A stretch of DNA of 64,000 nt from Thuidium tamariscinum (taxonomy: Eukaryota; Streptophyta; Bryopsida; Hypnales; Thuidiaceae), in assembly GCA_947034885.2 (NCBI GenBank), contig OX344751.2, forward strand, positions 36,445,582 through 36,509,581. Direction: 5' to 3'. The notes below the pieces were generated by a model. It saw only the letters and a program-made list of their open reading frames with translations, did not search any database and was not told the DNA's origin. Shown piece after piece: positions 22,989-34,175 of this stretch; the first letter of the stretch is position 1; every line of letters starts with the position of its first letter. Made by a program: the position numbers and the translations under genes.

Positions 22989-24779
22989 TTAAGACTCGGC
23001 AACAAGGTTAACACTGTAAAAGGGTTTCATCTTTTTGCAGTCGAGGTTATCGCCAGGGGAAACATTTAGCTTGCTGCAAAAGTCCTTGAAATGCTTCACT
23101 CGATTGTCCGCCTGCGCACTCTGTCTGCCGCACTCTAAGCCTCCATTGAAAATGTCGATGGTAACTCCAAAACCTGGGAGGCGGTTGGCAGCTTTGTCGG
23201 CGCTGCTCGGTTGCCAGTTTCCAGTTATGGCATCGTGCAAGTGAGGGATGACGTTGTCTCCACGCTGATTCCAAATCCAAAGGCTGGATTTGAAAGATAT
23301 CAGAGGGTCTGTTGCCACCAGATCCGGATTGGCGAGGAGATTAATTTTCAAGTAATCGCCGCAAGGGCCGTAATTAAAGTTCCTGTGGACAGAGCGATTT
23401 AGACGTTACCCATCTTTTCAAGGAACTAAAAATGTTAATGAAATAGCAATTTAAGTACCAGACATACTATCGAACGACTTGTCGATTGATGAACTATTTA
23501 CTACGTGATATCGTTAGTCTATTTGTAATAGTGTGAAATCACTCCTTTGAACCCCACTCTGAGCATATGCCAAGAATGGATTGAAGTTTTCCTCCCAACT
23601 GTTAGACTTTAGCGGAAAAGGAGTTCACCGATAGAAATCAAATGATCAAATATGACACGAGGAAAAATAATACTTAAGGCTCTAAAACACTTCGATTCGA
23701 GGCTTCAGCTCAAACTTGCAACAGTGGAACCAAAGCCCCAATTTGGAATAGAGGACCACTCAATACTCACAGATTGAGTACACCTTTGATTTGTCGTCAT
23801 CCAAGAAAAAAGAGAATTTAGATACAATCGAGGAAAAGAATACGCATGTGTTCAAAGAGGAGCAAAACGAATGGTGCACACTTTTCTGCGAGAACTCTAA
23901 TACGATGATGAGCCTCTTTTCACAGACTGTCTCACTGTAATAACCAGCAACCATGAACATGAACATGGAGATGAAAATGAAAAACACTTCGAAGAGTATA
24001 TTACCATGAAAGTTGGAGAGGGCCACGACCATTGAAATGCTTTCCATTACAAGGAAACTTCGGGGTAATGTCGCAGAAGGGGTCATTGGTCTGCTCAGTA
24101 ATCTTCTTCAGCCCTGAAACAAAGAGGAAGAAATAACCGGTTACTTAGGACTAACAGAATCAGGCTTCGTCATGGCAAAATCGTGCAGGCAAAAACCCAT
24201 ATTAGGGAACGCGGCAAAGTGCACTGGTCCCGGTGCACCCTGCAGTGCAATGGGTGATAACGATTTCTTGCGGTTGCAGTAAACGTCTCAATTGTTGATC
24301 AACAAAACAACATATCTCAACTAAAACCAGATAACAAACACGAATCGAAACGAAAACAACCAACCTGCTGTTTCTTGCGTGACATGTGCTGCAAACGCCG
24401 CGATTTCCCGCTTCCGCGTGTCGTTATCGCCCGTGGTTCCAAACTGCGGGAAAGACTTTGAAGCCTCAATGAGCTTATCGTAACTGTAGAACGGGAGGTG
24501 GCCAGGAAAGAACTGCTCGTACAAATTTCTCGTCAAGATGTCGCCCAAGCTACCACCTGCAGTCGGAAGTGTAGACGGGTTGCAAGGGCCTGCCTGACAG
24601 CCAGGCCCGCAGAAGGCGGATGCTGTCCCACAAAAACCCCACACGCTACAGCAATCGTTCGAGTCGGGACACGGTGAGTTAGCACTACACTCCCCATCCG
24701 CCACGACCGTCAAAACAACGCTCAATGCAATCACCATTGCCAGAGCCACACCCATTGCTCCCTTCGTCGCCATGGCCAT
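22989..24779 (-). CDS. GH19 chitinase with hevein domain, copy 2
   Basis: Predicted secreted endochitinase, 305 aa. Exons (minus): 24365-24779, 24005-24113 and 22989-23382, with splice phases identical to copy 1. Signal peptide residues 1-27 are followed by an eight-Cys chitin-binding domain whose sugar-binding aromatics are W, F and F (SVWGFC...AFC). The linker is shorter and lacks the Pro-rich run of copies 1 and 3. The catalytic Glu candidates are E136 (QET) and E145 (TEQ). The substrate-groove motifs GRGPLQLSW and NFNYGPCG are present. One codon is missing relative to copies 1 and 3 in the stretch after PFCD. All three exons are open and the splice sites are intact, so it should be functional; TATAAATA lies 85 bp upstream of the start. 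It is the most diverged of the three in the chitin-binding domain. Confidence 0.93.
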
Positions 24780-24863
24780 AATTCTCAACCTCTCTTCCCA
24801 AGTCCAAGCCCCAAACCTCCAAGCCCAAAACTCACAATGTGAAGCCCCAGCAGAAAACGCAGA

Positions 24864-24871
24864 TATTTATA
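24864..24871 (-). promoter_or_regulatory. TATA box, chitinase copy 2
   Basis: TATAAATA on the minus strand, 85 bp upstream of the start codon. It is at the position aligned with the TATA box of copy 3. Confidence 0.7.
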
Positions 24872-24888
24872 GGATTAAGTTCCAGAAG

Positions 24889-24950
24889 AGTACCGGAGTA
24901 TGTGCTGATCAGCTGATGTTGTGTAAACTCGATGCCGCGTGAGGTGTTCC
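24889..24950 (-). promoter_or_regulatory. Conserved upstream block, chitinase copy 2
   Basis: Counterpart of the blocks at 13789-13850 and 31001-31060: TGCTGATCAG followed by GTGTAAACTCGATGCCGCGTGAGG. Confidence 0.5.
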
Positions 24951-25058
24951 TTTGCAAATGGTCCGAGAATCCTGTGGTGACGACCATTGCAAAGTCGTAC
25001 CGGAGGTGTGATACAAAAATGTGAGAGAGATGACGAGAGAGATGACGGGAGAAGTGTA

Positions 25059-25426
25059 AGGTAGCCGACCTATTTCCAATCACTTAAGCAATTACGCATC
25101 GTTAGAGTGCAGTTTTTTTTATTGCAAAATTTTTCCCATGTACACAAATAGAGTTTGGAAGGATAGCATTTTAAAAAAAAAATTAATTACAAAAAGTGTA
25201 ATTATTATGAATTTTTTAGTAGAAGATTCTTTTTGACCTATAATGGTAATGTAGACTTTACTAATTTTGACTATAGGCTAATTGTAAAATCGACCAAGGG
25301 CTGATTGCATTTATGAGAGCCTTACAACTAATCCTAATGTGCCACAATTGCTCCGGGAGTTGTACCACAACTTCATGCACACTATAGATTAGAAATAGGG
25401 GGTGATTGGAAATGAGTTGGCTATTT
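25059..25426. mobile_element. MITE inserted in chitinase copy 2 upstream region (368 bp)
   Basis: The ends are AGGTAGCCGACCTATTTCCAATCAC and the inverse of AAATAGCCAACTCATTTCCAATCAC. TA flanks both sides (25057-25058 and 25427-25428). Copies 1 (GAAGTGTACATTG) and 3 (GAAGGTACATCAG) show the uninterrupted site, so the insertion came after the duplication. Confidence 0.85.
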
Positions 25427-25504
25427 TACAATATCAAGCTCGGATAGTGTAAGACCTGCCCTTGGATAAGCTTCAAAACAACTTATCTCTTGGGAAGTGC
25501 AAGA

Positions 25505-25780
25505 GGGTGATTGCAAGAAATACTTGCCTTTTTTTTAGTCCCTTTGACCTTTAACAGGCAGTTTTTTTTTCATACTTTTGCATGTTTTGTCCTTTTGACT
25601 TGAAATTTGGAATGAAGGTGTATACAAATTAAAAGTTTTAGATGTTGAGAATTTTTTTCAAATTTTAAAAAATTAGTTTACTATTTTTAATGTAGTAAAG
25701 TCAATCCTATGGTATAGTCAATCTTGTGGCCAAAAACTGTGTTTTTAGCCAAAAACGTGAAATGCTTCTTGCAATCACCC
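25505..25780. mobile_element. GGGTGATTGC-family TIR element (276 bp)
   Basis: The ends are GGGTGATTGCAAGAAATAC and the inverse GAAATGCTTCTTGCAATCACCC. The 4-bp duplication is AAGA (25501-25504 and 25781-25784). The empty site is preserved in chitinase copy 3 (GGGAAGTGGAAGAATAGTT near 31246-31264), which confirms both ends and the duplication length. Confidence 0.88.
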
Positions 25781-25896
25781 AAGAATAGTTGAGGACCATG
25801 CTGCTGCTACTGACATGAAGCGTTACTTTGGGGTTGGGTTTTTGCTTGGACTGGACATCTTGAAGTCCAGAACTGCACAAGGTGTATGCATAATAA

Positions 25897-26398
25897 GAAG
25901 TCGTGAGCATCGGGCAAGTGCTTACGGTCGAGGCTGGGCACACCCGACTTGGGTGGTGAGCCCACCTTGCCCAGCACTTCCTGGGGCAATGCCATTGGCA
26001 CCTACGATTAAATCCAACCAGTTTCAGCAACAAGTAATGCATCTTTGACGAAAAAATGTTTACCAATTTTAATTACAGTACTCAAACCTCTCTAATCTTA
26101 CCACCTCGAGTCTCAACGTTTTCAGGAAGCCATAGTTCGAATGCGTGAAGTGTGCATGTGCGCAGGGTATCTAAGAATGTCATTTCAGAGGAAGTGGTAA
26201 GAAAGAGCTCTGAATGTTAAACTTCATTGGATCGGCTCTGTCAGGAGTGATTCCGCATCGAAGTTCGATGTACCTCCATTAATTCAAACTTACTTGATTC
26301 AGAGTCGCATTTACGCCCTCCACGCTGTTGGCACCCTTCTGGATCTTCTTGGCCAGGGCTTCTATGTATCCATCCATAGAGCAGAAATACCTTCAGTT
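25897..26398 (-). pseudogene. FQR1/WrbA-like NAD(P)H:quinone reductase fragment
   Basis: The N-terminal part of a flavodoxin-fold quinone oxidoreductase. Exon A (about 26294-26398) encodes GYIEALAKKIQKGANSVEGV, matching the FQR1 pattern YGHVExLAxxIxKGAxSVEGV. It ends at a GTAAGT donor in phase 0. Exon B (25897-26001), after a TAG acceptor, continues VPMALPQEVLGKVGSPPKSG and then LPDAHDF, matching VPETLPEEVLxKMxAPPKS. Homology ends abruptly at the edge of chitinase segment 2. The rest of the enzyme (FGFPTRFGMM onward) is absent, and the N terminus before GYIEAL appears to be frameshifted. It is therefore a relic of a gene that lay beside the duplicated segment. The family makes FMN-dependent two-electron quinone reductases. 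Confidence 0.8.
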
Positions 26399-26477
26399 TT
26401 ATCTCGCATATCCAAACTCATTGCAACCGAAAAGGTAGAAACCACTTCCGAACTATTCAACGCCCATGTTGTGGCGA

Positions 26478-26716
26478 AGTCAAAGGATCGATGAATATTT
26501 GTTTACGCCTTTTGCTTGAAAGTCATCCTCAAATACTCCTCCAAAGTAACACAGTATAACACATCTTGACATTGTTTGGAATTAATTTCAGAACTACCAC
26601 AATTTAAATTTGAGGGTTAATTGCTGATCACCCACAGTAGGTTATGAAATTAAAGAAATTAGGACATTGCGTCTAGTTTCTTGGAAGCAACAGCCATCAT
26701 CATTGTCATTCAAAAC
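26478..26716 (-). repeat. Orphan 3' flank of chitinase segment 3
   Basis: It matches 11145-11382 and 22210-22441, the distal 3' flank of copies 1 and 2 (GCCTTTTGCTTGAAAGTCATC, GAAGCAACAGCCATCATCA, GTCATTCAAAACCC). The next homologous sequence resumes at about 29094. The two parts are separated by 2.4 kb of unrelated DNA. Confidence 0.8.
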
Positions 26717-29093
26717 CCAGCTATTGAAGTTGTACAATCTTTTCCTCTCACTTCGGTTGCATCAAAATCCTCAGCGCTCACTTGTGCCTCCGAACTGCAC
26801 CCTCACATTCTGTCGATCGATCGCATACTCACTGCCTGAAGAAATGAGCTCTCTAGACTGGACGGACAAAGATTTTCGAGACTTAAAGGGTCGGTGCTCT
26901 GGAGTTATGCTATTGATATTGTGAAGGTATCTATACTAGCCATGTGTCTGGCTACTGCAGTTGTGATGTTGTGCAGAGTAATGGCGCACGTGCCTCACTG
27001 GCCAGAATTCGCTACAGCGGTGTACTTGTGAAGATAAGAGTGCGCCGATTTAAGTTATGGTTTGTAAAAGTCACGGTTGAGCTTGGAGCTAGTTTTGAAC
27101 ATGCAGTGAGAGTTTTGGGAGTCCAACAAAAGCACAGTTACGTGGTTATCTGACTGGTGGCAGTGCATATCGATCTCAAGAACGGGTTGCGAAGCTTTCG
27201 GCTCTTTTGACAAGTTTGTGCTGTTACGAGCGCTCCAATGCTCGCAGTAATAAACAGGTATTCGTTAAAATGGCGGTATTCCTGCGCCATTTTTCCATTC
27301 ATTTTCTAGGATCATAGGTGTAGATTTCAAACCTGAGGGTCTTGAAATCTAGGAGAGGTATACATTTTAGACCGCAGGGTCTGAACCTGAAAATGCCAAG
27401 TTGGAACCGCCATTTTAACGAAATATCCGTTAATATAAAATGGAGCGTTGAAGATCGTATAATTCTATTCAATTGGTTAGGAGTTCTGGAGCAATTGTGC
27501 TGATCAAACTGATCGTGTGACCGAACTCATTGTCTGAGCAAGCTCATCAATGCTTATCGGTCCACTCTACAACTCTTTCGACATTCATCTCACTACGAAC
27601 AGTATTTGGTTTTTCATAGAAGGAGAATTATTCTAATATTTGGACGTACAGTCACCCAACCAGTGCCGTTGTATCAAGAAGTGAGAGTTGGAGTTTCTTC
27701 TTAGAAAAGAAATAGACAATTGCACCATACCTGACTGGGACTAGAATTAGCCTTAATAACACATAATCCTCAATAGTGTATACCCGTTTGTGATTTAAGA
27801 GGTGAATGAAGCAAAAACTAAAAACAAAATGAGTTACAGAGTCTCTGTTAAGGTAGATGTACCTACAAGTAACACTTGTTCAAAATCTGCAGATCTTGAC
27901 AGGGTAGCTATAGAAACAAAAGCATGTGCACTCAATAGGAAATGGTTCCGGAAACTAACAAAATTGGTTTTGTATATTTTTGAGCTTGTATGAATATAAT
28001 ATAAATTTGTGAAAGCAATTGAGTAGATGCATCTATTGTGGACTATATACCAACATACAAGTGGTCCCCAAAACACCCAAAAGCAACAAACATTAAACTT
28101 GTATCCCCTGTTGAAGATTGGCCAATGCAAAACCTGCCTTCATCATTGTGACAACTTCATGTGCTCCTTGTCAACTTTGGGTTTACTTTCAAGCTTATTC
28201 TAGGTGTTGATAAACAAATCCTGTCACATTCGGGAGCTCGTACCTTGTAGTGTAAGGACCTGGTCTTTGCAAAGTAGCACGTAAGCTCGGTCAATTCTGA
28301 GTCCAAGGTGGTAGCGGAAAATGATGTCCTTTTTATATAATTTTTTAATGATAGTCGAACAGATTCTTGTTCCAGAACCTCTCCCTGCGTGAATGGTGAA
28401 TGTGAAGCCCTAGTTGATTTCCACTGTGGACTAGTGGACTTCAGACCTTGTTCAAACCTAGAATTGTGGCTGGGAGATTTTGGGGGATCGATCTTGAACA
28501 AGCTTCGATTATTAGAACTTTCAACTTCGTTTCAAATAAATCTAAATTTAAAGACAAGCCGTCGGTGCACCAGTGGTGAAAAGATTGTGATAATTCTACA
28601 CTAGGAATTGACTACAGTTTGCAACAAGATACTTCCTGCCATATAAAACTGTTGGTCAATCATGTGCACAGAATGAGTGGATTGATCCAGCTCATTTTCA
28701 GACTCTTCTCCTTGGTGCTCTCTCTTGAGAAGAACCGGTATCAATTTAAAACAGCCGTTGCATTAATTTTGTTGTCATCACAAACCAATCTTCAATGAGT
28801 TACACTTAAAACGAGGTAACGAGATTGTATTATTTGAGATTGTTGCCCACACAAAAAGTGTATCACTTTAGCGACTAGTTGCATGCCTTCGACCGTCACT
28901 TTAATGAGCAGTCAAGCTGCGGAGCAACTCGGATTTCAATATCACAAACACAATTGGCTATCATTCATAAATTGATTTTCTGAATGAATCTCATATTGAT
29001 CGCAATTATAATTGGTGTACATGTGAAATTGGCAAGAAAATGGCATAATATTACACAATGGCAAAAGACAAAAACTCATAAACAATTTCTAAA
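26717..29093. other. Unrelated 2.4-kb insertion splitting segment 3
   Basis: This DNA is absent from the other two segments. It is less AT-rich than the surroundings from 26720 to 27250. It contains short frames that do not join into a recognisable protein: 26667-26924 (+), the stretch around 26920-27030 reading VSILAMCLATAVVMLC on plus, and 28157-28501 (-). The 163-bp MITE at 27261-27423 lies inside. It could be a rearranged gene fragment, a degenerate long terminal repeat, or DNA originally at this locus. I cannot decide which. Confidence 0.55.
27261..27423. mobile_element. TTCGTTAAAATGGCGG MITE (163 bp)
   Basis: The ends are TTCGTTAAAATGGCGGT and the inverse of TTTCGTTAAAATGGCGGT. TA flanks both sides (27259-27260 and 27424-27425). 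The interior is a loose palindrome (CCTGAGGGTCTTGAAATC and CCGCAGGGTCTGAA). Confidence 0.75.
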
Positions 29094-29626
29094 ACATGTT
29101 ACATTTCTAAAACACTCTTGAAAGGAGCTGCAAACACTATTTCTATGAATACAAGAATCTAGGTATCTAAATTGGACAGATTTGTTGGTACAGATCCTCA
29201 TAACATCAGCTCAACAGGTGTAGTCAAGAACAGTCATAGTGTACCATAGTGAAAGGGTGAGCGGACAACATTGATTTAGAATACGAATCATATTCTATTG
29301 CTTCAACTTTTGTTGAATATAATCAAACGTGAAAACTGGGAAACTGTTCACGTTCATGCATACATATATCCTCTTTCCTCATGTTCTATATACTGTAGTC
29401 ATTTACATGCATACAAAGCCAGGTTGCCTTTGCTTCTCTTTTCCTAGTAACAAGTAAGTTACAAGGTATGAGAGGCAGTGGAGGAAATGCTCAAACCCCT
29501 CCCTTATTTATGCTCAATATAGGGTACGTTTCTTTTGAAACTCACTCCTGCATGTCGTTAATCTGCATCTTAACGAACTTATGGCGAACATCAGTCGAAA
29601 ACGTACATTACAAAACTAGGAAGTAT

Positions 29627-30919
29627 TTAAGACTCGGCAGCAAGTTTAACACTGTAAAAGGGTCTCATCTTTTTGCAGTCGAGATTATCGCCAGGGGAAA
29701 TTTTCAGCTGGCTGCAAAAATCCTTGAAATACTTCACTCGATTGTCCGCCTGCTCACTCTGTTTGTTGCACTCTAAGCCTCCATTGATAATGACGATGGT
29801 GACTCCAAAACCTGGGACGCGGTTGGCAGCTTGGTCGGCGTTGCTCGGTTTCCAGTTTCCAGTTATAACATCGTGCATGTGAGGGATGACGTTGTCTCCA
29901 TACTGATTCCAAAACCAAAGGCTGGATTCGAAAGAGATAAGCGGGTCTTTCGCCACCAGATCCGGATTGCCGAGGAGATTGAGATTCAAGTAATTGCCAC
30001 AAGGGCCGTAATTAAAGTTCCTGTGGACAGAGCGATTTAGATGTTACCCATCTTTTCAAGGACCTAAAAATGTTAATGAAATAAACGAACAAATACGATG
30101 ATGAGCCATATACTAAACATGAGCCTCTTTTCATAGACTGTCTCACTGTAATAACTAGGAACCATGAACATGAACATACAGATGAAAATGAAAAACTCTT
30201 TGAAGAGTACAATACCATGAAAGTTGGAGAGGACCACGACCATTGAAACGATTCCCATTACAAGGAAACTCCGGCCGGCTAGTATCACAGTAGGGGTCAT
30301 TGGTATTCTCAACAATTTCCTTCAGCCCTGTAACAAAAGAGAAAGAAAAAGGAGATTAAGCACTTATAGAATTAGCCTTCGCCATGTACATGCAGGCAAG
30401 AACCCCGTACGAAGGGAACAAATCAACCAAAACTAAAACCGAAACAAGAAAGCAAGCAAGCAATGAACCCAACCAACCTGATGTTTCTTGCGTGACATGT
30501 GCTGCAAACGCCGCGATTTCCCGCTTCCGCGTGTCGTTATCGCCCGTAGTTCCAAACTGCGGGAACAACTTCGAAGCCTCAATGAGCTTATCGTAACTGT
30601 AGAAATCGAGATGGTTAGGAAAGAATTGCTTGTACAAATCTTTCGTCAAGATGTCACCCAAACGTCCACCTCCAGACGGAGGAGGACTAGGCGGAGTGGG
30701 AGGCGGGGTTCCGCCAGTGCAAGGGCCTCCAATACAGCCAGGCCCGCAGTAGTCGTTTCCTGTCCCACAAAACCCCCACCGGCTACAACAATTGTTCGAG
30801 TCGGGACACGGTGAGGCAGCACTGCACGACCCTTCTTGCGCCACGACCGTCAAAACAACGCTGAATGCAATCAGCATTGCCAGAGCCACACCCATTGCTC
30901 CTTTCATCGCGATGGCCAT
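29627..30919 (-). CDS. GH19 chitinase with hevein domain, copy 3
   Basis: Predicted secreted endochitinase, 315 aa. Exons (minus): 30478-30919, 30216-30327 and 29627-30020, with the same phases as the other copies. Signal peptide residues 1-27 are followed by an eight-Cys chitin-binding domain with aromatics W, F and Y (SRWGFC...DYC). The Pro-rich linker is the longest of the three ([16 protein letters not shown]). The catalytic Glu candidates are E145 (QET) and E154 (VEN in place of SEQ/TEQ). GRGPLQLSW and NFNYGPCG are conserved. Near the C terminus this copy has VTIVIINGG where copies 1 and 2 have VTIDI, and KDPLISFES where they have TDPLISFK. Intron 2 is only 195 bp, against 676 and 622 bp, owing to a ~430-bp deletion. 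TATAAAAA lies about 60 bp upstream. The gene is intact. Confidence 0.93.
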
Positions 30920-30978
30920 AATTCCCACAGTGCAATGTAACCCACAATGCAATGTCAAGTCCCAGCAGAAAGCACAGA

Positions 30979-30986
30979 TTTTTATA
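30979..30986 (-). promoter_or_regulatory. TATA box, chitinase copy 3
   Basis: TATAAAAA on the minus strand, about 60 bp upstream of the start codon. It is followed by the conserved word CTGTGCTTTCTGCTGGGACT. Confidence 0.72.
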
Positions 30987-31000
30987 GGGTTGAGTGGGAG

Positions 31001-31060
31001 CGTACGAACCAGAGCATATGCTGATCAGATAATGGTGTGTAAGCTCGATGCCGCATGAGG
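31001..31060 (-). promoter_or_regulatory. Conserved upstream block, chitinase copy 3
   Basis: Counterpart of the blocks upstream of copies 1 and 2: CATATGCTGATCAG followed by GTGTGTAAGCTCGATGCCGC. Confidence 0.5.
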
Positions 31061-31425
31061 AGATCTTTTGGAACTGGTCCGAGAATCTTTCTGTGGAGAC
31101 CACCATTGCAGATTCGTACAGGAACTGGACATCCAGATGGGTCATGAAAAAAACGTGAGAGACGCGACGAGAGGCGACAGGAGAAGGTACATCAGTCTGC
31201 GACTGAGTATGGCATGCCCTTGGATGAGCTTCACAATATCTCTCTTGGGAAGTGGAAGAATAGTTATACAATGTTCAGTGGGGTTGGATCTGGCATTGCT
31301 TGGAATCAACATCTGGAGGTGCAGTACTTCACATGGTATGCATGCCCCTTTTCCCAATTGCTTCGACTGGGCATCTGAAAAGTGACTTCAGGTGGGTACA
31401 CCCATCGACGGTGCAGATGACCTGA

Positions 31426-32347
31426 ACCCCTAAAGGACCAAGGCCTTTTTTCTGTCAAAAACCTCTGAAAACTGCCATTTCTGTTGCATTGACCCAAGAA
31501 AACAAAAAAAATATTTTTTTAAGAATCTAACCATAGGATTTTGTACTTAACTTGATTGAGATCAAGTGGTAAAAATTTCATGAAGTTTGACTGTACAGAT
31601 TGGAAGATATGAGCATTCAAAGTTGGAAATACAAGTTTTTTTGAACTGAGGTTTGCAATTTTAGATGACTTTGACTAGCATTTGTAAAAAAAAATTGCAC
31701 TATAGACTTTGAATTTATAATTTTTTGTGTTAAGAAATTGAGTTGAGAGTCTAGGAAAAAAATTTCACTTAAAAAACACTTGATTTTCATTCTTTAAAAA
31801 ATTGTTAAGTACATGTAGGTCCAAGATTGAAAGAAAAACTAAATGGTTAATAACTCTAAGATGGGATTGAAATACAATAATCCCAATGGTGAGATTGTTC
31901 TAGCAAGTAAATATAACCTTTTCCAACAATTTTTTTTGAAAAATTGTGAAAAATGCATTCAAAAATGAATCCTATGAGTTATTTTTTTCAAGTAAATGTT
32001 TAGATTGCTTGAAAAACAAGATTGTCCATAACTTTCTCATTATAAGTCCAAATAGAGTGAATCAAAGCTTCACATGTAGGCAAAAATATATTATATTAGA
32101 ATTTTTTATTTTTTATTTTTTTGACATTTTGCAAAAAAAAATTCTGCCCATTGAACTAAAATCCGTGCTTTTTGTGGTATAACTTTTGCTCCCGGTTACC
32201 AATTGAAATAAAAATTACATTCCCATGAAGCTAATCAGTTTTCCTATCTTATGAGAAAGTTTTAAAAATATTCATTAAAAATTGAGGTCTACGGAACCTA
32301 CCCGAACTCCAAATTGTCCCTTGAGGGGACAATGGTCTTTTAGGGGT
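31426..32347 (+). mobile_element. ACCCCTAAAGG-family TIR element (922 bp)
   Basis: The left TIR is ACCCCTAAAGGACCAAGGCC; the right end is AATGGTCTTTTAGGGGT, followed by TA. The left flank is GA rather than TA. The interior word GAATCTAACCATAGGATTTTG and the motif ATTTCATGAAGTTTGACTGT also occur in 61257-62173. It is non-coding. Confidence 0.85.
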
Positions 32348-34175
32348 TAAAACACCATCTACAGTTTGTGTACATTTTCAAAATCACTTATGTGCAAAAA
32401 TTATAGATGGTGCTTTTAGAAACAAACTTTCACCTTAATAGCTTTTGCATACTATATTCGAACATTCTATTCTTTAGTGCATGGGAACATGTTTTCACTT
32501 ACCAAGAAGACTATATGAAAATTTGAACATCTTAATAATAGTAACTAGGCACAGTACCAATTTGTGGCACTTTTAGGTGTGCCCATCTTATTTTCTTTTT
32601 AAGAGCTTGTTACAAAGCAATGAAAAGTTCGAGTTGCATAGTTATGGGGCAATTATACCGGACTATTGAAGACACATGTAAGGGATGTACATTCATAATT
32701 GATATTGTTTAGATAGTAACACTCGTATTTGGAGTAAAAAGTTTAACTAAAATTTAGATATGGATCACACAATATTTGGACAATCAAATTGTGAAAGTCT
32801 ATGAGATCTTAGTGTTGTTTTCACGTACACCTAGGGACAACACTTTGAAAATTCATGGCTTATTCATTTAGCATTCAAATGATGCATGTTGAGGTTTATA
32901 TCTCCTTTTGATTGCCAATAAAATCTAATAAGAACAATTTAAGTTTAGTAATAGTAACTATATTCACTTGTAATTTGTGAAGAATAGGTGAACATAACTT
33001 AATATGTATGCCTAATTTAATGTGTAAGGACACTTTACATCTTCATATAAAAGGTAGGATGTATTAAAATCCTCTCTACTTCAATTGCAAACCCTATAAG
33101 GATGGCAAGCCTTTTATGGGCCTTTTTTCACTAATCACATTCCTATTTACATTTATACAACTTTTCTTAGACTATCTTATTTGGACATAATTTTATTCTA
33201 TTCCTTCTAAATTATGAAATGTTGTACATAAATAAAATGTATTTGATATAAGACTTCATTAAAAAAAAATAGTAGCCATAAATATGCCTATTAATCTAAA
33301 ATATTTTATGTGTTTAGATTGACTACCTAAGACATAGGTGTCATCCTTCATCTTTCCAAGGCTAATGTCATCAAAATTATTCTCAATTCCACATAAAAAA
33401 ACGTTGAATATGAAATATTGCTAAGAAGGTTTGAATTGGCTTTTAAATGGTACTTTTACAAATTTAGTAGATAGAGCCATAAAGTGTATAAATATAGCAA
33501 AGGATTCTCTCATTTTTGATAAACTTGAAGGCACTTTTGGATTATCATTGCAATAGTGAAGAGAATTCAATAGCCACATTAACATTTATTAGGACAAAAT
33601 ATTGCCCCTTTCTTTTCCCTTTTAACAATGATTAACAATAGGAATTGAAGTCAAGTATTTTTGCCTTCAAGACTATCTATTATAATTTTATTCTAAAAGA
33701 ACTTGACCAAAATTCAAATCAAATTGTGAATTTAATAAGTTTGAATATGTAAAATTTTCATGATATATTGATTTTTTTTTAAATATTTGACTAATATGAA
33801 AATTGAATAAAGTTTCTCACTACTACAATACTTATACTATTGGTGAACTTTTATAATTTTTAAGAATAAATTTGATATTTATATTTTTTGCAATTTCTCA
33901 TAAGAGCATCTTTACAAAGGACTAGGAATCTTCCCTATCAATATTTCAGTAAACTTCAACCAAATAGGAAAGAATCTCCCACCACCAAACTAATATTAAA
34001 AGTAAATCATGCTTATTGGACCATTTTCTCAATTAAGTTAGGGTGCAAAATCTCTGATGATGTCGTGAGACAACTATTTAGCTGGATCTATTGATTTTGT
34101 CCATTGTTCTGTTGCATCAATTCATTGACGTAGTGAGTTTTGCTTTTAACACTTGAAAGCAAACAACTCCTTGTA
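32348..34175. other. Intergenic, no recognisable gene
   Basis: AT-rich (about 75 percent by eye). Open frames such as 33888-34094 show no domain. No RNA gene or delimited repeat was recognised. Confidence 0.35.

Larger units (their letters stand above)
22182..25889 (-). repeat. Chitinase segmental duplication, copy 2
   Basis: It aligns with 11105-14180, apart from two insertions of 368 and 276 bp upstream of the gene (25059-25426 and 25505-25780). Its left edge abuts a truncated transposon, and its right edge abuts a truncated quinone reductase pseudogene. Confidence 0.85.
29094..31420 (-). repeat. Chitinase segmental duplication, copy 3 (main part)
   Basis: It aligns with copies 1 and 2 from TTACATTTCTAAAACACTCTTGAAAGG to about 400 bp upstream of the gene. 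Its right edge is immediately followed by a full ACCCCTAAAGG-family element at 31426. Confidence 0.85.
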
